Positions 1 to 9,829 are shown, counted from the stretch's first letter. The stretch is 64,000 bases of DNA from Pseudomonas sp. Irchel 3E13 (GCF_900187455.1 NZ_FYDX01000004.1:62001-126000), one strand, 5' to 3'. The notes: a model not told the origin generated them from the letters alone. A program made the numbers and translations.

Positions 1-1617
1 CTGGCGGACGGGCCCACCGGCTACCGGGTCAAGGTGATCGACTTCGACGCCTCGGCCAACCGCCTGTACACCCCGCACCGCTACCAGCAGGTGCAAGGCG
101 ACAAGGCGGTCGACCCGTTCGATCCGCCGCATGCCGGCCTGCTGGCAGACCCGCGCTTTCACTGCCAGCAGGTCTACGCGGTGGTCATGCGTACCCTGTC
201 GCGCTTCGAACTGGCGCTGGGCCGGCGCATCGCCTGGGGCTTCGACGGGCACCAGTTGCACATCGTCCCCCACGCCTTCGTCGAGGCGAATGCCTTTTAC
301 TCGCGGGATGACCGCGCGCTGATGTTCGGTTACTTCCAGGACGGCGAGGACTGGGTATTCACCGCCCTCTCCCACGACATCGTTGCCCACGAGGCGACCC
401 ACGCCATCCTTGACGGCCTGCGCGCCGGCTTCATGAACGCCTCGGGCCCGGACCAGGCGGCTTTTCATGAAGGCTTCGCCGATGTGGTGGCGCTGCTCTC
501 GGTGTTTTCCCTGCGCGAGGTGATCGAGTTCGCCCTGACCCGCTATCGCGGCGTGGACATCCAGCAACAGGACGGCGTACGCCTGATCGACGGCGACGCC
601 CTGGAAATCGACGCCCTGGCCGACACGCTGCTGTTCGGCCTCGGCGAGCAGTTCGGCCAGGCCATGACCGGCCTGCGCGCCAACCCGCTGCGCCGTTCGG
701 TGCAACTGCGCCCGTCCACCGACTATCTCGACAGCCCCGACTACGCCGAGCCCCACAGCCGCGGTGAAATCTTCGCCGCAGCCATGCTGCGCAGCATGCT
801 GGAGCTGTGGGTGGCGCGGCGCAAATCCCTCGGCACCTTCGGCAACAACCGCTACAACCTCGACGCGGTCATCGACGAAGGCGTCAAGGCCGCCGACCAG
901 TTGCTGACCATCGCCATCCGCGCCCTCGATTACTCGCCGCCGCTGGACCTGGAATTCGGCCACTACCTGGCTGCGCTGCTCACCGTGGACGCCGAAGTGG
1001 CGCCGGACGATTCGCGCTACAGCTACCGGCAGATCATCCGCGACACCTTCGCCGCCTACGGCATCCAGGTGCCCGCCGGGCGCACCGATGCCGATGGCTG
1101 CTGGCTGACCTTCGCCGACAACGAAAAGATCCAGTACCGCAGCAGCCACTTCGACTCGATGCTGCGCGACTCCGAAGAGGTGTTCCGTTTCATCTGGGAA
1201 AACCGCGAGACGCTGCACATCGACACCGACGCTTACACCGAGGTGACCTCGGTGCGCCCCAGCCTACGCTTCGGCCCGGACGGCTTCATCCTGCGCGAGA
1301 CGGTCTGCGAGTACACCAGCCGGGTCAATCTGTTCGGCGCCGAGTTCAAGGCGGTGTTCAAGGAACCGCGCCCGGCGTGGATGGCGACCACCGACGCGAT
1401 GACCGTGTATGGCGCCGGCACGCTGATTTTCGATCAATACGGGCGCATCAAGTACCACATCGATCGTCCGCTGACCGATGCCCGCTGGCAGGTGCGGCGC
1501 CTGGAATGGCTGTACGGTCCCGAGAGCAACGGCGCGGCGCCCGGCTCCGCCGCCGACCTGGTGCGCATCCACCGGGCCCGGGCCATGCAGCCGCCCGCCG
1601 GGGAGGTGCAGCCATGA
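1..1617 (+). CDS. HExxH zinc metallopeptidase (gluzincin-like), 5'-truncated by window edge
   Basis: The reading frame is open to base 1, so the gene starts outside the window; the GTG at 34 is internal. About 538 residues are visible. A zinc-binding HEATH motif is encoded at 388-402. About 22 residues later comes HEGFADV (from 466), whose Glu fits the third zinc ligand of gluzincins of the M4/M36 type (HExxH then a Glu followed by xxxD). The C-terminal third has no motif I recognise. No signal peptide can be judged because the N-terminus is missing. The TGA stop overlaps the ATG of the next gene, so the two are probably translationally coupled. The substrate is unknown. The peptidase assignment rests on motif spacing only. 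Confidence 0.6.
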   Translation: MADGPTGYRVKVIDFDASANRLYTPHRYQQVQGDKAVDPFDPPHAGLLADPRFHCQQVYAVVMRTLSRFELALGRRIAWGFDGHQLHIVPHAFVEANAFYSRDDRALMFGYFQDGEDWVFTALSHDIVAHEATHAILDGLRAGFMNASGPDQAAFHEGFADVVALLSVFSLREVIEFALTRYRGVDIQQQDGVRLIDGDALEIDALADTLLFGLGEQFGQAMTGLRANPLRRSVQLRPSTDYLDSPDYAEPHSRGEIFAAAMLRSMLELWVARRKSLGTFGNNRYNLDAVIDEGVKAADQLLTIAIRALDYSPPLDLEFGHYLAALLTVDAEVAPDDSRYSYRQIIRDTFAAYGIQVPAGRTDADGCWLTFADNEKIQYRSSHFDSMLRDSEEVFRFIWENRETLHIDTDAYTEVTSVRPSLRFGPDGFILRETVCEYTSRVNLFGAEFKAVFKEPRPAWMATTDAMTVYGAGTLIFDQYGRIKYHIDRPLTDARWQVRRLEWLYGPESNGAAPGSAADLVRIHRARAMQPPAGEVQP

Positions 1618-2897
1618 GCCCGGTCCGCCTGCACCTGTTCGCCTACCAGGTCGGTTTCGGCGATTGCTTCCTGCTGCGCTTCGTCTACCCGGACGACAGC
1701 CAGCGCCATGTGCTGATCGACTTCGGCACCGTGGGCATGCCCAAAGGCATGAGCAAGTCCGCGCAGATCCTCAAGATTGCCAACGACATCAAGGCGCGTT
1801 GCGGCGGCAAGCTGCAGGCGCTGGTCGCCACCCACCGCCACGCCGACCACATCAGCGGCTTTACCCCCGGCAAGGACGGCCAGGGACCGGGCGATATCAT
1901 TCGCGCCCTGGAGCCGGACGTGGTCCTGCAACCCTGGACCGAGCAACCGGACCTCCCGGAAAAAGCCACCGCGCCGCTGGCCCGTGCCCATGCCCAGGCC
2001 CTGGACGGCATGAACCAGCTCGCCGAAAACCTTACCGAACGCCTGAAAACCCAACCCAAGGGCCTCAGCCCGGAACAGACCCGGCGCCTGGGCTTCCTCG
2101 GCGAGAACAACATCAAGAACAAGGCTGCGGTGAACAACCTCATCGACATGGGCAGCCGCCCCGGCGCCCGCGCCGCCTACGCCCACTACGGCACCGACGA
2201 CCCGCTGGCCGGCGTGCTGCCGGGGGTTACCACCCTGGTCCTCGGCCCGCCGACGGTGGAACAGAGCGCGGAAGTCCGCCGCCAGGCCAAGGACGACCCG
2301 CAATACTGGCTGCGCCAGCCCGAACTGCTGTTCGGCCAGCGGGTCAGCCGTGGCGCCAGCACCTCGCCGTTTCCAGAGGCGCCCTACAGCCCCGGCGGCA
2401 AGCTGCCACGGCGGGCGCGCTGGATCGCCCAGCGCGTGCGCGAGAGTCGCGGCACGCAATGGATGTCGATCGTCACCGCGCTGGACAAGGCGATGAACAA
2501 CACCAGCCTGATCCTGCTGTTCGAGATCGGCGAGAAGAAACTGCTGTTCCCTGGTGATGCGCAAATTGAAAACTGGCGCTATGCCCTCAGCCAGCCCGGC
2601 GTCGCCGAACGGCTGGGCTCGGTGGACCTGTACAAGGTTGGTCACCATGGCAGCCGCAACGCGACGCCGAAAAACCTGTGGGACGACTTCCACAAGAAAG
2701 GCAACGCCGACAAGCCCGGGCGCCTGACCAGCGTGCTGTCCACCCTGCCCGAGCAGTACGGCAGCAAGGACGAGGCCGGCAACACCGAAGTGCCAAGGCG
2801 CACCCTGCTCGAAGCACTGGCCAAGGACTCGCACCTGCACGACACCGAGCGTTTGGCGCCAGACCAGCTTTACGACGAAGTCATCATTGATTTGTAA
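1614..2897 (+). CDS. MBL-fold metallo-hydrolase, ComEC/Rec2-like
   Basis: A 427-residue protein. The start is the ATG overlapping the upstream TGA; the frame extends further upstream only inside the peptidase gene. The metallo-beta-lactamase signature THRHADH lies at about residues 73-79. A second metal region, KVGHHGSRNATP, lies about two thirds along and is typical of ComEC-like MBL domains. There is no signal peptide and no membrane segment, so this is a soluble, single-domain enzyme unlike full-length ComEC. A long insertion (about residues 110-260) separates the two halves of the fold. Hydrolysis of a phosphodiester or similar bond is likely from the family; the substrate is unknown. Coupling to the metallopeptidase suggests a two-gene module. 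Confidence 0.7.
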   Translation: MSPVRLHLFAYQVGFGDCFLLRFVYPDDSQRHVLIDFGTVGMPKGMSKSAQILKIANDIKARCGGKLQALVATHRHADHISGFTPGKDGQGPGDIIRALEPDVVLQPWTEQPDLPEKATAPLARAHAQALDGMNQLAENLTERLKTQPKGLSPEQTRRLGFLGENNIKNKAAVNNLIDMGSRPGARAAYAHYGTDDPLAGVLPGVTTLVLGPPTVEQSAEVRRQAKDDPQYWLRQPELLFGQRVSRGASTSPFPEAPYSPGGKLPRRARWIAQRVRESRGTQWMSIVTALDKAMNNTSLILLFEIGEKKLLFPGDAQIENWRYALSQPGVAERLGSVDLYKVGHHGSRNATPKNLWDDFHKKGNADKPGRLTSVLSTLPEQYGSKDEAGNTEVPRRTLLEALAKDSHLHDTERLAPDQLYDEVIIDL

Positions 2898-2930
2898 GGA
2901 ATGCTTATGGCGGCGTTTTTTCAGCGTTGC

Positions 2931-3004
2931 CAAGATCGAGCGCCGCGCGGGCGGCGCTCGATCTTGAGAGCGCTAGAAAACTTCCGGCATGCGCCTGGTG
3001 GCCA
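2931..3004. repeat. Intergenic palindromic repeat with conserved tail (copy 1)
   Basis: A perfect 15-bp inverted repeat (arms 2931-2945 and 2952-2966, loop of 6) built on CAAGATCGAGCGCCG is followed by a 38-base tail (2967-3004). The tail recurs almost unchanged, inverted, at about 34095-34132. There is no T-run after the hairpin, so it is not an obvious intrinsic terminator. The rest of the 192-base gap holds no gene. Confidence 0.75.
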
Positions 3005-3089
3005 TTCCTCGGTCTGTTGACAAGCGCCATCCAACCACCACATGACCGAAAAATGTGTAGATACCGATGCGCATCGCTCGATCCAAGCC

Positions 3090-4061
3090 TCAGACATCAC
3101 TCCCCCGCCCCGCATACCGCTGCGCCAGCACCGCACACACCATCAACTGAATCTGGTGAAACAGCATCAGCGGCAAGATCAGCGCCCCCACCGCACTGCC
3201 GGCAAACAGCAACTGGGCCATGGGCACGCCAGTCGCCATGCTCTTCTTCGATCCGGCGAACAGAATGGTGATGCGGTCCTCGACATTGAACCCCAGCCAG
3301 CGCCCAAGGCTCTGGGTGCAGACCAGCACCAGCGCCAGCAACACACAGCACACCAGCGTCAGCCCGAGCAAATGCGATACCGGTACCGAATTCCACAGCC
3401 CGCTGACCACCGCACCGCTGAACGCGGTGTAGACCACCAGCAGGATCGAACCCTGGTCCACAGACTTCAGCCAACCGGCATTGCGCGCCACCCAGCTGCC
3501 AATCCAGCGCCGCGCCAGTTGCCCCGCGACAAACGGCACCAGCAGTTGCAGGACGATCGCCCATACCGCTTCGAGGCTTGAACCGCTGTCGCCTTCAACA
3601 CCCATCAGCAGCATCACCAGCAACGGCGTCAGGACGATCCCCAACAAACTGGACGCCGCCGCGCTGCAAATTGCCGCCGGCACGTTGCCGCGGGCCAGGG
3701 AGGTGAAGGCGATGGCCGATTGCACCGTGGCCGGCAAGGCGCACAGGTAGAGCACGCCCAGGTACAGCGCATCGCCCACCAGCGGCAGGATCAGAGGTTT
3801 GAGCAGCAGCCCGAGCAGCGGGAACATCACGAAGGTGCAGGCGAACACCAGCAGGTGCAGGCGCCAGTGCCCTGCCCCGGCGATCACCGCCTCGCGGGAC
3901 AGCTTGGCGCCATGCAGGAAGAACAACAGGCCGATGGCCAGGTGCGTCAGCCCTTCGAAGAACGTCGCGACCGCGCCGGACGCCGGCAGCCAGGTGGCAA
4001 GGGCGACTACCGCGAGCAGGGCCAGGGTGAAGTTGTCGAACAGTAACCGCAGGTGTTTCAT
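3090..4061 (-). CDS. SBF-like (bile acid:sodium symporter superfamily) membrane transporter
   Basis: A 323-residue integral membrane protein with about ten hydrophobic segments, starting MKHLRLLFDNFTLALL. Features such as LLFFLHGAKLSREAV and the CALPATVQSAIAFTSLARGN stretch match the SBF-like CPA family (YfeH/RCH1-like) of inner-membrane transporters. The transported solute cannot be told from sequence. It is transcribed divergently from an AraC-type regulator 83 bases away, which is its likely controller. Confidence 0.85.
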   Translation of the reverse strand: MKHLRLLFDNFTLALLAVVALATWLPASGAVATFFEGLTHLAIGLLFFLHGAKLSREAVIAGAGHWRLHLLVFACTFVMFPLLGLLLKPLILPLVGDALYLGVLYLCALPATVQSAIAFTSLARGNVPAAICSAAASSLLGIVLTPLLVMLLMGVEGDSGSSLEAVWAIVLQLLVPFVAGQLARRWIGSWVARNAGWLKSVDQGSILLVVYTAFSGAVVSGLWNSVPVSHLLGLTLVCCVLLALVLVCTQSLGRWLGFNVEDRITILFAGSKKSMATGVPMAQLLFAGSAVGALILPLMLFHQIQLMVCAVLAQRYAGRGSDV

Positions 4062-4144
4062 CGTGCGTTCCCGACGTGTTGTGGTGGAGGTGGCGGAGAC
4101 GATAAGGTGTCCGGCAATTTCCGACTAACGCCAGAACGCCACTA

Positions 4145-4933
4145 ATGTCGTCGAATGGACAAAACCACCTGCAACTAAGCGACCTCACCGCCCTGCCGCG
4201 ACCGCTGTACGGGCAGCGCAGCAGTTTGCCGAACATCGCCCTCGACTATCGCCACCGGCATCCGTGGGGCCAGTTGTCCCACGCGCTGCACGGCGTGCTG
4301 CAAGTGCACACCGACAACGCCCGGCTGGTGGTGCCGCCACACCGTGCGGTGTGGGTGCCGGCGCAGGTCGCGCACCGGGTCACCTGCACCGCCGACGCCT
4401 GCATCCGCAGCCTCTACCTAGACCCCGCGCTGGATCTCTGGCCCGGCGAACAGTGCCGGGTGATCGCCGTCGATCCGCTGTTGCGCGAGCTGATCCGCTC
4501 CTTTGGCGAGGTGCCGGTGGACTACGACCTGACCGGCGCCGACGGCCGTCTGGCCGAGGTGCTGGTGGATCGCCTGCGTCTGGCCGAAGAGCTCGATCTG
4601 GTCTTGCCGCAACCCCGCGACCCGCGCCTGCGCGCGCTGTGCCGCAAAGCCCAGGCCCGCCCGCATGCGAGCATCAGCCTGATGGATGCGAGCGAAAAAG
4701 CCGGGGTCAGCGAAAAGACCCTCAGCCGGCTGTTTCTCAAAGAGACCGGCATGACCTTCCGCACCTGGCGCCAGCGCATGCGCCTGGTCAGCGCGCTGCC
4801 GGCGCTGGAGCGCGGCGAGCGGGTCACTGATGTCGCGCTGGCCTGTGGCTACGACTCGCTATCGGCCTTCAGCGCAGCGTTTGGCAGGCTGTTCGGTTTG
4901 TCGCCGGGTGAACTGGGACGAGGTCATGCGTAA
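4145..4933 (+). CDS. AraC-family transcriptional regulator (cupin sensor)
   Basis: A 262-residue regulator. The N-terminal cupin half contains HRHPWGQLSHALHGVL and a VVPPHRAVWVPAQVAH stretch, as in AraC proteins that sense small molecules. The C-terminal half (from about residue 160) carries two helix-turn-helix units; SEKAGVSEKTLSRLFLKETG and VTDVALACGYDSLSAFSAAF are recognisable. It is divergent from the SBF transporter gene and probably regulates it. The effector is unknown. Confidence 0.88.
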   Translation: MSSNGQNHLQLSDLTALPRPLYGQRSSLPNIALDYRHRHPWGQLSHALHGVLQVHTDNARLVVPPHRAVWVPAQVAHRVTCTADACIRSLYLDPALDLWPGEQCRVIAVDPLLRELIRSFGEVPVDYDLTGADGRLAEVLVDRLRLAEELDLVLPQPRDPRLRALCRKAQARPHASISLMDASEKAGVSEKTLSRLFLKETGMTFRTWRQRMRLVSALPALERGERVTDVALACGYDSLSAFSAAFGRLFGLSPGELGRGHA

Positions 4934-5023
4934 GCGGCAGCATGCCGCAGGTCGACGTCACCAGAGCTTGCTATGCTGCGCCCCTGCTGCAATTCCCTAC
5001 CAATCTGCTCAAGGATTCGACTC

Positions 5024-5494
5024 GTGAAAGCTGCTTGCGTACTGCTGCTGGGCCTGCTGCCGTTCATGGCCAACGCCGCCGAAGTCGGCGACACCCTCAA
5101 GCCCTTCACCCTCAACGACCAGCATGACCAGGCCTTCAGCCTCGACGCCGGCACCCGGGTCCTGCTTGCCGCTGGCGACATGGACGGCGCCAAGCTGGTC
5201 AAGGCCGCCGTGGCGGAACAGCCCAAGGGTTACCTGGAAGCGCGCCATGCGGTGTTCGTCGCCGATATCCAGCGCATGCCGGCGCTGATCAGCAAGCTGT
5301 TCGCCGTCCCTGCAATGCGCGATTACAACTACCGCGTGGTGCTCGACCGCGACGGCCAGGTGGTGCCGCAGTACGAAGTCGGTGAAGCGCAGGTGCTGGT
5401 GCTGCAACTGGAGAACGGCACGCTGGTGTCGAAGCAGACCTTCAGCGACGCCGACGCCCTGCGCAAAGCCCTCGACGCCTTGCCAGAAGGCTGA
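5024..5494 (+). CDS. Small periplasmic thioredoxin-fold-like protein
   Basis: A 156-residue protein starting at GTG, preceded by AAGGA at a good distance. An upstream in-frame ATG at 4973 would bury the signal peptide and is rejected. A signal peptide (VKAACVLLLGLLPFMANA) is followed by a mature domain opening AEVGDTLKPFTLNDQHDQ, reminiscent of thioredoxin/peroxiredoxin-like folds, but there is no CxxC motif. Similar Pseudomonas proteins are of unknown function. It stands alone, convergent with the following MFS gene. Confidence 0.65.
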   Translation: MKAACVLLLGLLPFMANAAEVGDTLKPFTLNDQHDQAFSLDAGTRVLLAAGDMDGAKLVKAAVAEQPKGYLEARHAVFVADIQRMPALISKLFAVPAMRDYNYRVVLDRDGQVVPQYEVGEAQVLVLQLENGTLVSKQTFSDADALRKALDALPEG

Positions 5495-5497
5495 GTG

Positions 5498-6697
5498 TCA
5501 GCGCTGCAGGCCGCGGTCCACATACCAGGTCAGCGGCAGCGTCAACAGCAGGGTCGCCGCCAGCACCATCAGCGCGAACGGCACCCCGCTGGCATCCCCC
5601 AGGCGTCCGAAGACAATCGGCGCCAGCGCCCCGCCACCGATGGTGCCGGTGTAGAACAGGGCAAACGCCTGTTCCCGCCGGCCCGCCGCCGCCAGTTCCG
5701 GCACCACACCATAGAGCACCGACGAGGTGCCATTGAGCACCAGCCCGAGCAGCGGCAGCATGATCATCAGCGCGTTGAGCGGCAGGAACACCGCCGCCAC
5801 CACCAGCGCCGCCGTCAGCGACTCACTCAGCCACACCGTTTTCAGCAGGCCGAAGCGCGCGCCCAGGTAGCCGCAGATCAGCTTGCCGAAGGCGCCGCCG
5901 ATAAACAGCAGGGTCAACGCCAGGCCGATACCGGCCGTACCCGCGCCTTTGTCGGTGAGCAGGAACGGCAGGAAGGTGAGAAAACCCATGCGCACGGCGC
6001 TGTCGAGAAAGCCGGTCGCCAGCAACGCCCGCAGGCCAGCCACCGAGCCGGTGCCGGCATGATCACCGACCTTTTTCGCGGCGGCCGCATGTTCGCTGTT
6101 GCCGCGCGGGATCAGCAAGTACATCGCCAGCGCCGCCAGCAAGCCGAGCACCCCGGCCAGGGTCACGCTCAAGCGCCAGCTCATTACCGTCAGGGACACG
6201 CCCACCAGCGCCGGAATCAGGGTTTTGCCGATATCCCCGGCGAAGTTGTAATGCGACAGCGCCTGTTTGACCGGCGCCCCCGGCTCATGGGTATCGCTGA
6301 CCAGCGACGAGGCCAGCGGGTGTTGCGTGCTGGCGCCAAGGCCGCCAATCACCAGCGCGGCGAACAAGGCGATCAGGCCACCGGCCTGCCCCGCCAGCAG
6401 GTAGGCCACGCCAATCAGCACGGTGCCGCCAATCAGCAACTGCTCGCGACCAAAGCGCCGTGCCGCACGGCTGGCCAGCAACTGGAACGCCGCCATGGTG
6501 GCTGACCACGCGCCGCGCAGCAGGCCGATCTGCGCATAGCTCAGGCCGAACTGGACCTGCCAGATCGGCAGCAGCACATAGATCAGGTCAGTCAGGCCAT
6601 CGTGTACGGCGTGGGCGCCGCAGGCCGCCAGCAAGGCGCGGCGGCGCGGCGAGGTTTCAGCGCGGGATGGGAGAACGACGTCGTGAGCTTCGGGCAT
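5498..6697 (-). CDS. MFS transporter, fosmidomycin-resistance (Fsr)-like
   Basis: A 399-residue, 12-segment major facilitator. The first transmembrane segment reads AHAVHDGLTDLIYVLLPIWQ, which resembles the Fsr subgroup signature (HxxxDxxxxxLLPxxQ). Further support is the GLGASTQHPLASSLVSD and ALSHYNFAGDIGKTLIP stretches. It is probably an inner-membrane drug:proton antiporter; the substrate is unproven. It is convergent with the preceding small periplasmic protein gene, with only three bases between stops. Confidence 0.8.
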   Translation of the reverse strand: MPEAHDVVLPSRAETSPRRRALLAACGAHAVHDGLTDLIYVLLPIWQVQFGLSYAQIGLLRGAWSATMAAFQLLASRAARRFGREQLLIGGTVLIGVAYLLAGQAGGLIALFAALVIGGLGASTQHPLASSLVSDTHEPGAPVKQALSHYNFAGDIGKTLIPALVGVSLTVMSWRLSVTLAGVLGLLAALAMYLLIPRGNSEHAAAAKKVGDHAGTGSVAGLRALLATGFLDSAVRMGFLTFLPFLLTDKGAGTAGIGLALTLLFIGGAFGKLICGYLGARFGLLKTVWLSESLTAALVVAAVFLPLNALMIMLPLLGLVLNGTSSVLYGVVPELAAAGRREQAFALFYTGTIGGGALAPIVFGRLGDASGVPFALMVLAATLLLTLPLTWYVDRGLQR

Positions 6698-6780
6698 GAT
6701 TCAGGCGGTCCGTGCAACTGGACTCGCCATTAAAACAGTAACAAAACATGAATACGATGCCCTTTCTCGCGGAAAGCGCC

Positions 6781-7227
6781 TCAGCCGGGGATTTCCGGCT
6801 CCACCAGCGCCGCCAATTGATTCAACGACTCCTGCCAGCCCAGGTAGCAGCCTTCCAGCGGAATCACGCTGGGCAGACCCTCCTGGACAATATGCACCTC
6901 GGTCCCGCACGACACGGCCTTGAAGGTGATGGTCGCGATGATTTCGCCGGGCAGGTTGGGGTCGTCGAAACGGTCGGTGTAGCGGATGCGCTCGTTGGGC
7001 AGCAATTCCGTGTACTCACCGCCGAAGCCGTGGCGCTGGCCGCTGGAAAAATTGCTGAAGGACATCTTGTAGGTGCCACCCACCCGCGGGTCGAAGTGAT
7101 CGACCTTGCAGGTGAAGCCGTGGGGCGGTAGCCATTTGGCCATCGCCTCGGCGTCGAGAAACGCCCGGTAGACGCGCTCGGCGGGCGCCTTGAACACACG
7201 GTGCAGGCGAACGGTGTTGCTGCTCAT
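6781..7227 (-). CDS. SRPBCC (AHSA1/START-like) domain protein
   Basis: A 148-residue, single-domain protein beginning MSSNTVRLHRVFKAPAERVY, a typical AHSA1-type helix-grip start, with FLDAEAMAKWLPP and a C-terminal GWQESLNQLAALVE helix. The start at 7227 is preferred over the ATG at 7233 because the AGGAG lies directly against the latter and at six bases from the former. The ligand is unknown; the family binds hydrophobic ligands or acts as a stress-related cofactor. Confidence 0.85.
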   Translation of the reverse strand: MSSNTVRLHRVFKAPAERVYRAFLDAEAMAKWLPPHGFTCKVDHFDPRVGGTYKMSFSNFSSGQRHGFGGEYTELLPNERIRYTDRFDDPNLPGEIIATITFKAVSCGTEVHIVQEGLPSVIPLEGCYLGWQESLNQLAALVEPEIPG

Positions 7228-7310
7228 GGTCATCTCCTGTTCAGGTCACGGGGTGTAACCAGTCAAGTCGAAGACCCGCGCGGCGTCCAGCCGTCCGCCT
7301 GGTGCCGTTT

Positions 7311-7628
7311 TCAGCGCTCATCACCGAAGTGATCGCTCACCAGAATCGCCCGCGCCAGTTCTTCGTCACTGGCCTGGATACCGGGGTTTTCCTGGCGCAC
7401 GCGTTGCAGCACCGACTCCAGGTACGCGCCGCGGATCGCGCCACCGCTGGCGACAAAGCTGGACGCCTCGTCCCGCGCCGGGATGATCCGTTTGTCGTCC
7501 TTGAAGGTGGAATACAGCGAAGCGGAGACACCGGCCGAAGTGGCGACATCACCAGCATCAACCCGGGCCAGCGCCGTGCCGAAAGGCAGGCAGAGCAACA
7601 ACGAAGAAACGAGCAATGTACGCCGCAT
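7311..7628 (-). CDS. DUF2388 family periplasmic protein
   Basis: A 105-residue protein with a signal peptide (MRRTLLVSSLLLCLPFGTALA) and a mature region containing TSAGVSASLYSTFKDDK and ASGGAIRGAYLESVLQRVR, as in the Pseudomonas DUF2388 family. The start has a strong GGAGGA site. Function is unknown. It stands alone, divergent from the chemoreceptor gene. Confidence 0.82.
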   Translation of the reverse strand: MRRTLLVSSLLLCLPFGTALARVDAGDVATSAGVSASLYSTFKDDKRIIPARDEASSFVASGGAIRGAYLESVLQRVRQENPGIQASDEELARAILVSDHFGDER

Positions 7629-7888
7629 GACGGAATCCTCCGGAAATGACAGGTATTACTCAGTCTAGGATGCGCACGCCGAGGACGGAGTTCCATCGGA
7701 TGAACAGAAAGGCCAGTAAGCAACAGGGTAAAACCTGACCAACAGATCAAAACAATTAACTCGCAACGTGTATACGAAGTACTTGCCAAATATTTATGTA
7801 CACGGTCTGATGAAGCAAAAAATAGCAAGTTGCCATTACCGCAAACAACACTGCCATCTGCCTACCGCCTGCATGGATGTACCTCACG

Positions 7889-9829
7889 ATGAAAATAAAG
7901 AACAAACTCATACTTGCCTTCGTACTGGTGGCATTTATTCCGGTAAGCCTTGTCGGCGCCCTGTCGGTGCTGAGTATCCGCAGTGATGCGGTCGATCAGT
8001 TCGTCGAAAGCAGCACCCGTGAAATACGCCAGATCGACGGTAATATGCGGCAGTTCTTCGACGGCACTTCGCAGAACGTCGATCAAATGTCCAAAGATCC
8101 TGTATACAACTCTGTAGAACAATTAAAACAGTACATCAGTACCGACGCCCCCAGCCAACCACTGCCGCCAGCGGCGAAACAAGTGATTGAAGCTTTTTCC
8201 CGTTATGGCGCCACTCATCCGGCCGCGGCGATTCTGTCCATCGGCCTGGAAGACGGCAGCTACGCCAAGTGGCCGGATGACCCGCAACTGGCCAACTACG
8301 ACCCGCGCACCCGCCCCTGGTACAAGGCCGCGATGGCCAGCCCGCAGAAGACCGTGCGCACGGCGGCGTACTACTACGAAAAGGATGACGTGGCCCTGGT
8401 CGGCACCGCGCGGGCGCTGCTCGACGAGGCCGGCAAGGCCAAGGGCGTGTTCGTCGTCAGTGTCTCGCTGAAAAACCTCACCGAGCTGATCAAGAGCATC
8501 AAGCTGGGTGACAGCGGCTACGTAATGCTGGTCGAGGACGGCACCGTGCTGGTCGATCCGCGCGACGCCAGCCACAGCTTCAAGAAGCTCGCCGACCTCG
8601 GCGCGCCGTACGCACACCTGGCAGCCACCGGCCAGGGCGTCACCGAAGTCGAACTCAATGGCGTGCGCTACATGGCCAACACCTGGACCTCCCCGGGCCT
8701 GGGCTGGCACTTCATCGGCCTGATCGAGCACAAGGAAGTGATGGGCACCGCCACCCGCATGACCTGGCTCACGGCGATCATCGTCATCGTCCTGGCGCTG
8801 GTCTTCGCGCTCGTCGCGGCGGCGTTCTCGCGGGTGATCGTCAAGCCGATCGGCCAGGTCAGCACCGGTCTGCAGTCGATCGCCGAAGGCGAAGGCGACC
8901 TGCGCCGCGACCTGCAGGTGCAAGGCAAGGATGAAACGGCCGAGCTGGCCGGCTGGTTCAACAAGTTCCTCGCGGCGATCCGCCAGTTGATCCAGCACAT
9001 CGGCGCCGCCTCGGGCAATCTGCAACGCGCCTCGCAGACCAACAGCGAAATGGCCGGCAACATGAACGACGCCGCCGGCCGCCAGCGCGAAGCGGTCGAA
9101 CTGGTGTCCACCGCCTTCAACGAGATGGTCGCCACCGCCAACGAAGTCGCCCGCTCCTGCAGCAGCGCCGCCGACGCGGCGGAAAATGGCCACCGCCGGG
9201 TTGCCGAAGGCAAGCAGCAGATCGAGCAGACCACCAATAACGTCAACCGCCTGAGCAATCGCCTGACTGAATCGTCCCAGGCCATGGTCGAGCTGGAACA
9301 GGGCAGCCGCGACATCAACCAGATCCTCGGCACCATCCGCGCCATCGCCGAACAGACCAACCTGCTGGCGCTGAACGCGGCCATCGAAGCGGCCCGGGCC
9401 GGCGATCAGGGCCGCGGCTTCGCGGTGGTCGCCGATGAAGTGCGGGCACTGGCCAAGCGCACCTCCGATTCCACCGGCGAGATCGATCAGTTGCTCGGCA
9501 CCCTCGGCAGCAAGACCCAGGAGGTCTCGCAGAAAATGGAAAGCTGCCTGGACCTGTCCCGCGCCAGCGTGTCGTCCATCGCCAGCGCGCAGGACAGCTT
9601 CGAAGGCATCCAGTTGTCGGTCAACGAGATCCGCGACCAGAACCTGCAGATCTCGGCAGCAGCGGAAGAGCAGCACAGCGTTGCCGAAGAGATCAACCGG
9701 CATATCCAGCAGATCTACGACGAAGCACGGCGGGTCGAGGACCTGGCCCGTTCGGCGCAGCAGGACTCCGGACGGCTGTCGGAGTTGTCGCAGGAACTGA
9801 GTGGCCTGGTGGGCCGCTTCAAGTCCTGA
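7889..9829 (+). CDS. Methyl-accepting chemotaxis protein with dCache_1 sensor
   Basis: About 646 residues. The order is a short cytoplasmic start MKIKNKL, TM1, a periplasmic dCache domain (about 30-285), TM2 (about 292-315), HAMP, then the signalling domain with the hairpin tip [20 protein letters not shown]. An in-frame ATG at 7877 is possible, but neither start has a clear ribosome site; MKIKNKL is the usual MCP start. The sensor has [11 protein letters not shown], matching the Arg-x-Trp-Tyr part of the amino-acid-binding dCache motif. The downstream Asp expected near residue 190 is replaced (VFVVSVSLK), so amino acid sensing is doubtful. No FliA-type promoter was evident in the AT-rich 260-base gap upstream. 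Confidence 0.92.
   Translation: MKIKNKLILAFVLVAFIPVSLVGALSVLSIRSDAVDQFVESSTREIRQIDGNMRQFFDGTSQNVDQMSKDPVYNSVEQLKQYISTDAPSQPLPPAAKQVIEAFSRYGATHPAAAILSIGLEDGSYAKWPDDPQLANYDPRTRPWYKAAMASPQKTVRTAAYYYEKDDVALVGTARALLDEAGKAKGVFVVSVSLKNLTELIKSIKLGDSGYVMLVEDGTVLVDPRDASHSFKKLADLGAPYAHLAATGQGVTEVELNGVRYMANTWTSPGLGWHFIGLIEHKEVMGTATRMTWLTAIIVIVLALVFALVAAAFSRVIVKPIGQVSTGLQSIAEGEGDLRRDLQVQGKDETAELAGWFNKFLAAIRQLIQHIGAASGNLQRASQTNSEMAGNMNDAAGRQREAVELVSTAFNEMVATANEVARSCSSAADAAENGHRRVAEGKQQIEQTTNNVNRLSNRLTESSQAMVELEQGSRDINQILGTIRAIAEQTNLLALNAAIEAARAGDQGRGFAVVADEVRALAKRTSDSTGEIDQLLGTLGSKTQEVSQKMESCLDLSRASVSSIASAQDSFEGIQLSVNEIRDQNLQISAAAEEQHSVAEEINRHIQQIYDEARRVEDLARSAQQDSGRLSELSQELSGLVGRFKS

Noticed and set aside
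807..1613. An upstream extension of the MBL gene frame to 807
   Set aside because: It lies wholly inside the metallopeptidase gene in another frame and reads as Arg/Pro-rich noise; the ATG at 1614 overlaps the upstream stop.
2931..2966. The perfect hairpin as terminator of the MBL gene
   Set aside because: No T-run follows on either strand and the hairpin with its tail belongs to a repeat family also seen near 34 kb; a terminator role cannot be excluded but is not supported.
8123..9703. A 526-codon minus-strand open frame opposite the chemoreceptor
   Set aside because: Antisense shadow of the MCP gene; no recognisable domain and biased composition.
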